Assembly (NCBI RefSeq): GCF_013388255.1
Contig: NZ_CP058215.1
Span: forward strand, 2,073,332 to 2,137,331
Direction: 5' to 3'
Source: Methanolobus zinderi
GTDB lineage: Archaea; Halobacteriota; Methanosarcinia; Methanosarcinales; Methanosarcinaceae
DNA length: 64,000 bases
Shown one piece after another: positions 63,062-64,000 of this stretch. The translations under genes and the position numbers were made by a program. The notes under the pieces are model-generated. The model saw only the letters and a list, made by a program, of their open reading frames with translations, had not been told where the DNA came from and ran no database searches. Numbering within the stretch: position 1 is the first letter of the stretch; the number at the start of each line of letters is the position of its first letter.

Positions 63062-64000
63062 ATGGATGAGTCTTCTTCAAAACAGTATATAGTTAGCAAA
63101 ACAAAATCTCTACGTCAAAGAGAGAAAAACCAAACACTGTGGAAAGTATTGTTTATCTTAGAACAAATTATCATCGGTGGTAAAAACCGAAGAATTGTAA
63201 CAAATACATTCATTAAAAAACTTAAACATTTCATAAATCTTCACCGCCCATCTCCTTATCATCCAAAGGGGATAATATACTCTGTAGAGAAATGGTTTGA
63301 AAATGGGATTCACCCACAAATGGAGGGAAGCTGGAGAAAAACGATTGTTCCTGAAAATAAAGTGTTCAGAGAAAAGGCCAAAAACATAAATGGAAGGTTA
63401 GATTCTCCTCTTGACAAATGGCATGGATACCACTCATATCCACCAGCTTATCTTTGCTTGCTTAAAAATGCAAATATAGTCAATGAGAATGGAGTGGTGA
63501 TATCTTATGATAATAAAGTTTATTCGGATTTTACCTATCAGATAGGTAAACCAATAGAAAAAAATGATGTATTCAGATCCCATATTAGAAAACCTGAAAA
63601 TAAAATGGGTTGTTTCGCAACCATTACGTCTTCTGAAAGTTCAGGTTATTTCCACTGGATGCTGGAATGTTTGCCTCGACTAAAATTAATTGAGAACTAT
63701 ACTGATGATATTGATTTTTTGATAGTTCCTGATAACTTGAAAAAATTCCATATTGAAACACTTGATCTTGTGGGATTCCCGAAAGAAAAATTATATCGCA
63801 TCAAGAATGGTATGAACATTCAATGTGAAAATCTCTTTGTACCCTCACTACCAATAAGAGACGCACTTATGTCAACATGGGTCTGCGACTTTCTGAGAGA
63901 ATCTTTTGTTCCAGAATACATAGCAAATCCACATCGGTTGATATATATATCCAGAAAAGATGCACTTTACAGAAAAATAGAAAATGAAGACGAAGTTGAA
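63062..64000 (+). CDS. GT61-family glycosyltransferase (3' end off window)
   Basis: 313 codons are visible from the ATG at 63062 to the right edge with no stop. The N-terminal ~100 residues are basic. The recognised part starts with GYFHWMLECLPRLKLIENY, which is the mark of the DUF563/GT61 family, and continues with FLIVPDNLKKFHIETLDLVG and RLIYISRKDA. These enzymes transfer xylose, GlcNAc or related sugars. The sugar is unknown, but a UXS-type gene in the locus would fit a xylose donor. Very AT-rich compared with the rest of the window. Confidence 0.82.
   Translation, partial: MDESSSKQYIVSKTKSLRQREKNQTLWKVLFILEQIIIGGKNRRIVTNTFIKKLKHFINLHRPSPYHPKGIIYSVEKWFENGIHPQMEGSWRKTIVPENKVFREKAKNINGRLDSPLDKWHGYHSYPPAYLCLLKNANIVNENGVVISYDNKVYSDFTYQIGKPIEKNDVFRSHIRKPENKMGCFATITSSESSGYFHWMLECLPRLKLIENYTDDIDFLIVPDNLKKFHIETLDLVGFPKEKLYRIKNGMNIQCENLFVPSLPIRDALMSTWVCDFLRESFVPEYIANPHRLIYISRKDALYRKIENEDEVE

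Overview
The window looks like a chromosomal segment of a methylotrophic methanogen of the Methanosarcinaceae (Methanolobus/Methanosarcina-like). Seen directly: a PAN proteasome ATPase, an archaeal-type ThrRS with an N-terminal editing domain, a rhodanese-less ThiI, an archaeal type IV pilin, an archaellum FlaD/E-type domain, tandem DUF131 proteins, an FmdE-family protein, AT-rich TATA-like boxes upstream of genes and several apparently leaderless starts. Large-effector bacterial-type genes (uvrB, multi-PAS hybrid kinase, Nfn-like oxidoreductase) also fit that family. Species assignment is inference.

Layout: 1-6.2 kb holds the end of a secreted duplicated-domain protein, a 1385-residue PAS/GAF hybrid histidine kinase and a divergent FilR1-type winged-helix regulator. 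A tRNA-Leu is followed at 6.4-8.0 kb by a solo-tnpB IS200/IS605-type element. At 8.1-14.7 kb are a remnant of a P-type proton ATPase, two paralogous APC permeases, a membrane metalloprotease-like protein, a photolyase-SOUL operon and a HAD phosphatase. At 14.7-19.5 kb two paralogous glycosyltransferases flank a PHP protein and an AglD-like membrane protein. At 19.66-19.9 kb lies a tandem structured-RNA candidate. 20-29.3 kb carries DedA, SIMPL, a RelE-type toxin-antitoxin pair, tRNA-Gly, an orphan ABC ATPase, uvrB, a DUF131 pair, a Gln-rich winged-helix protein, PAN and tRNA-Glu.

29.3-32.7 kb, just after tRNA-Glu, is an AT-rich accessory patch: a gene with an in-frame TGA, a GC-rich palindrome, and a two-gene module of a PIN-domain protein with an unknown helical partner. 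32.8-38.8 kb holds FmdE, a FecBCD-type metal-chelate importer and a methyltransferase. 38.8-46 kb has an AroK-like kinase, the UPF0210/ACT pair, a small DUF-type protein with a pilin, a DUF4013 membrane gene containing an in-frame amber codon (possible pyrrolysine), and a 957-residue NPF/DPF-repeat protein with a FlaD/E domain. A small RNA candidate with its own TATA box and poly-U tail sits at 46.0-46.1 kb.

46.3-55.4 kb is mostly housekeeping: thiI, acylphosphatase, thrS, AI-2E-family permease, a PUA/PAPS-reductase-like iron-sulfur protein and an NfnAB-like pair. A second solo-tnpB element (55.5-56.75 kb) shares both ends with the first. From 56.9 kb to the right edge runs a surface-polysaccharide locus: manC-type enzyme, nucleotidyltransferase, UXS-type epimerase/decarboxylase, GDP-mannose dehydratase, flippase and a GT61 glycosyltransferase cut by the edge.

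The observations most worth following are the shared ends, readable TAM and guide of the two tnpB elements, the in-frame amber codon, the two small-RNA candidates, the NPF-rich FlaD/E protein and the PIN module.
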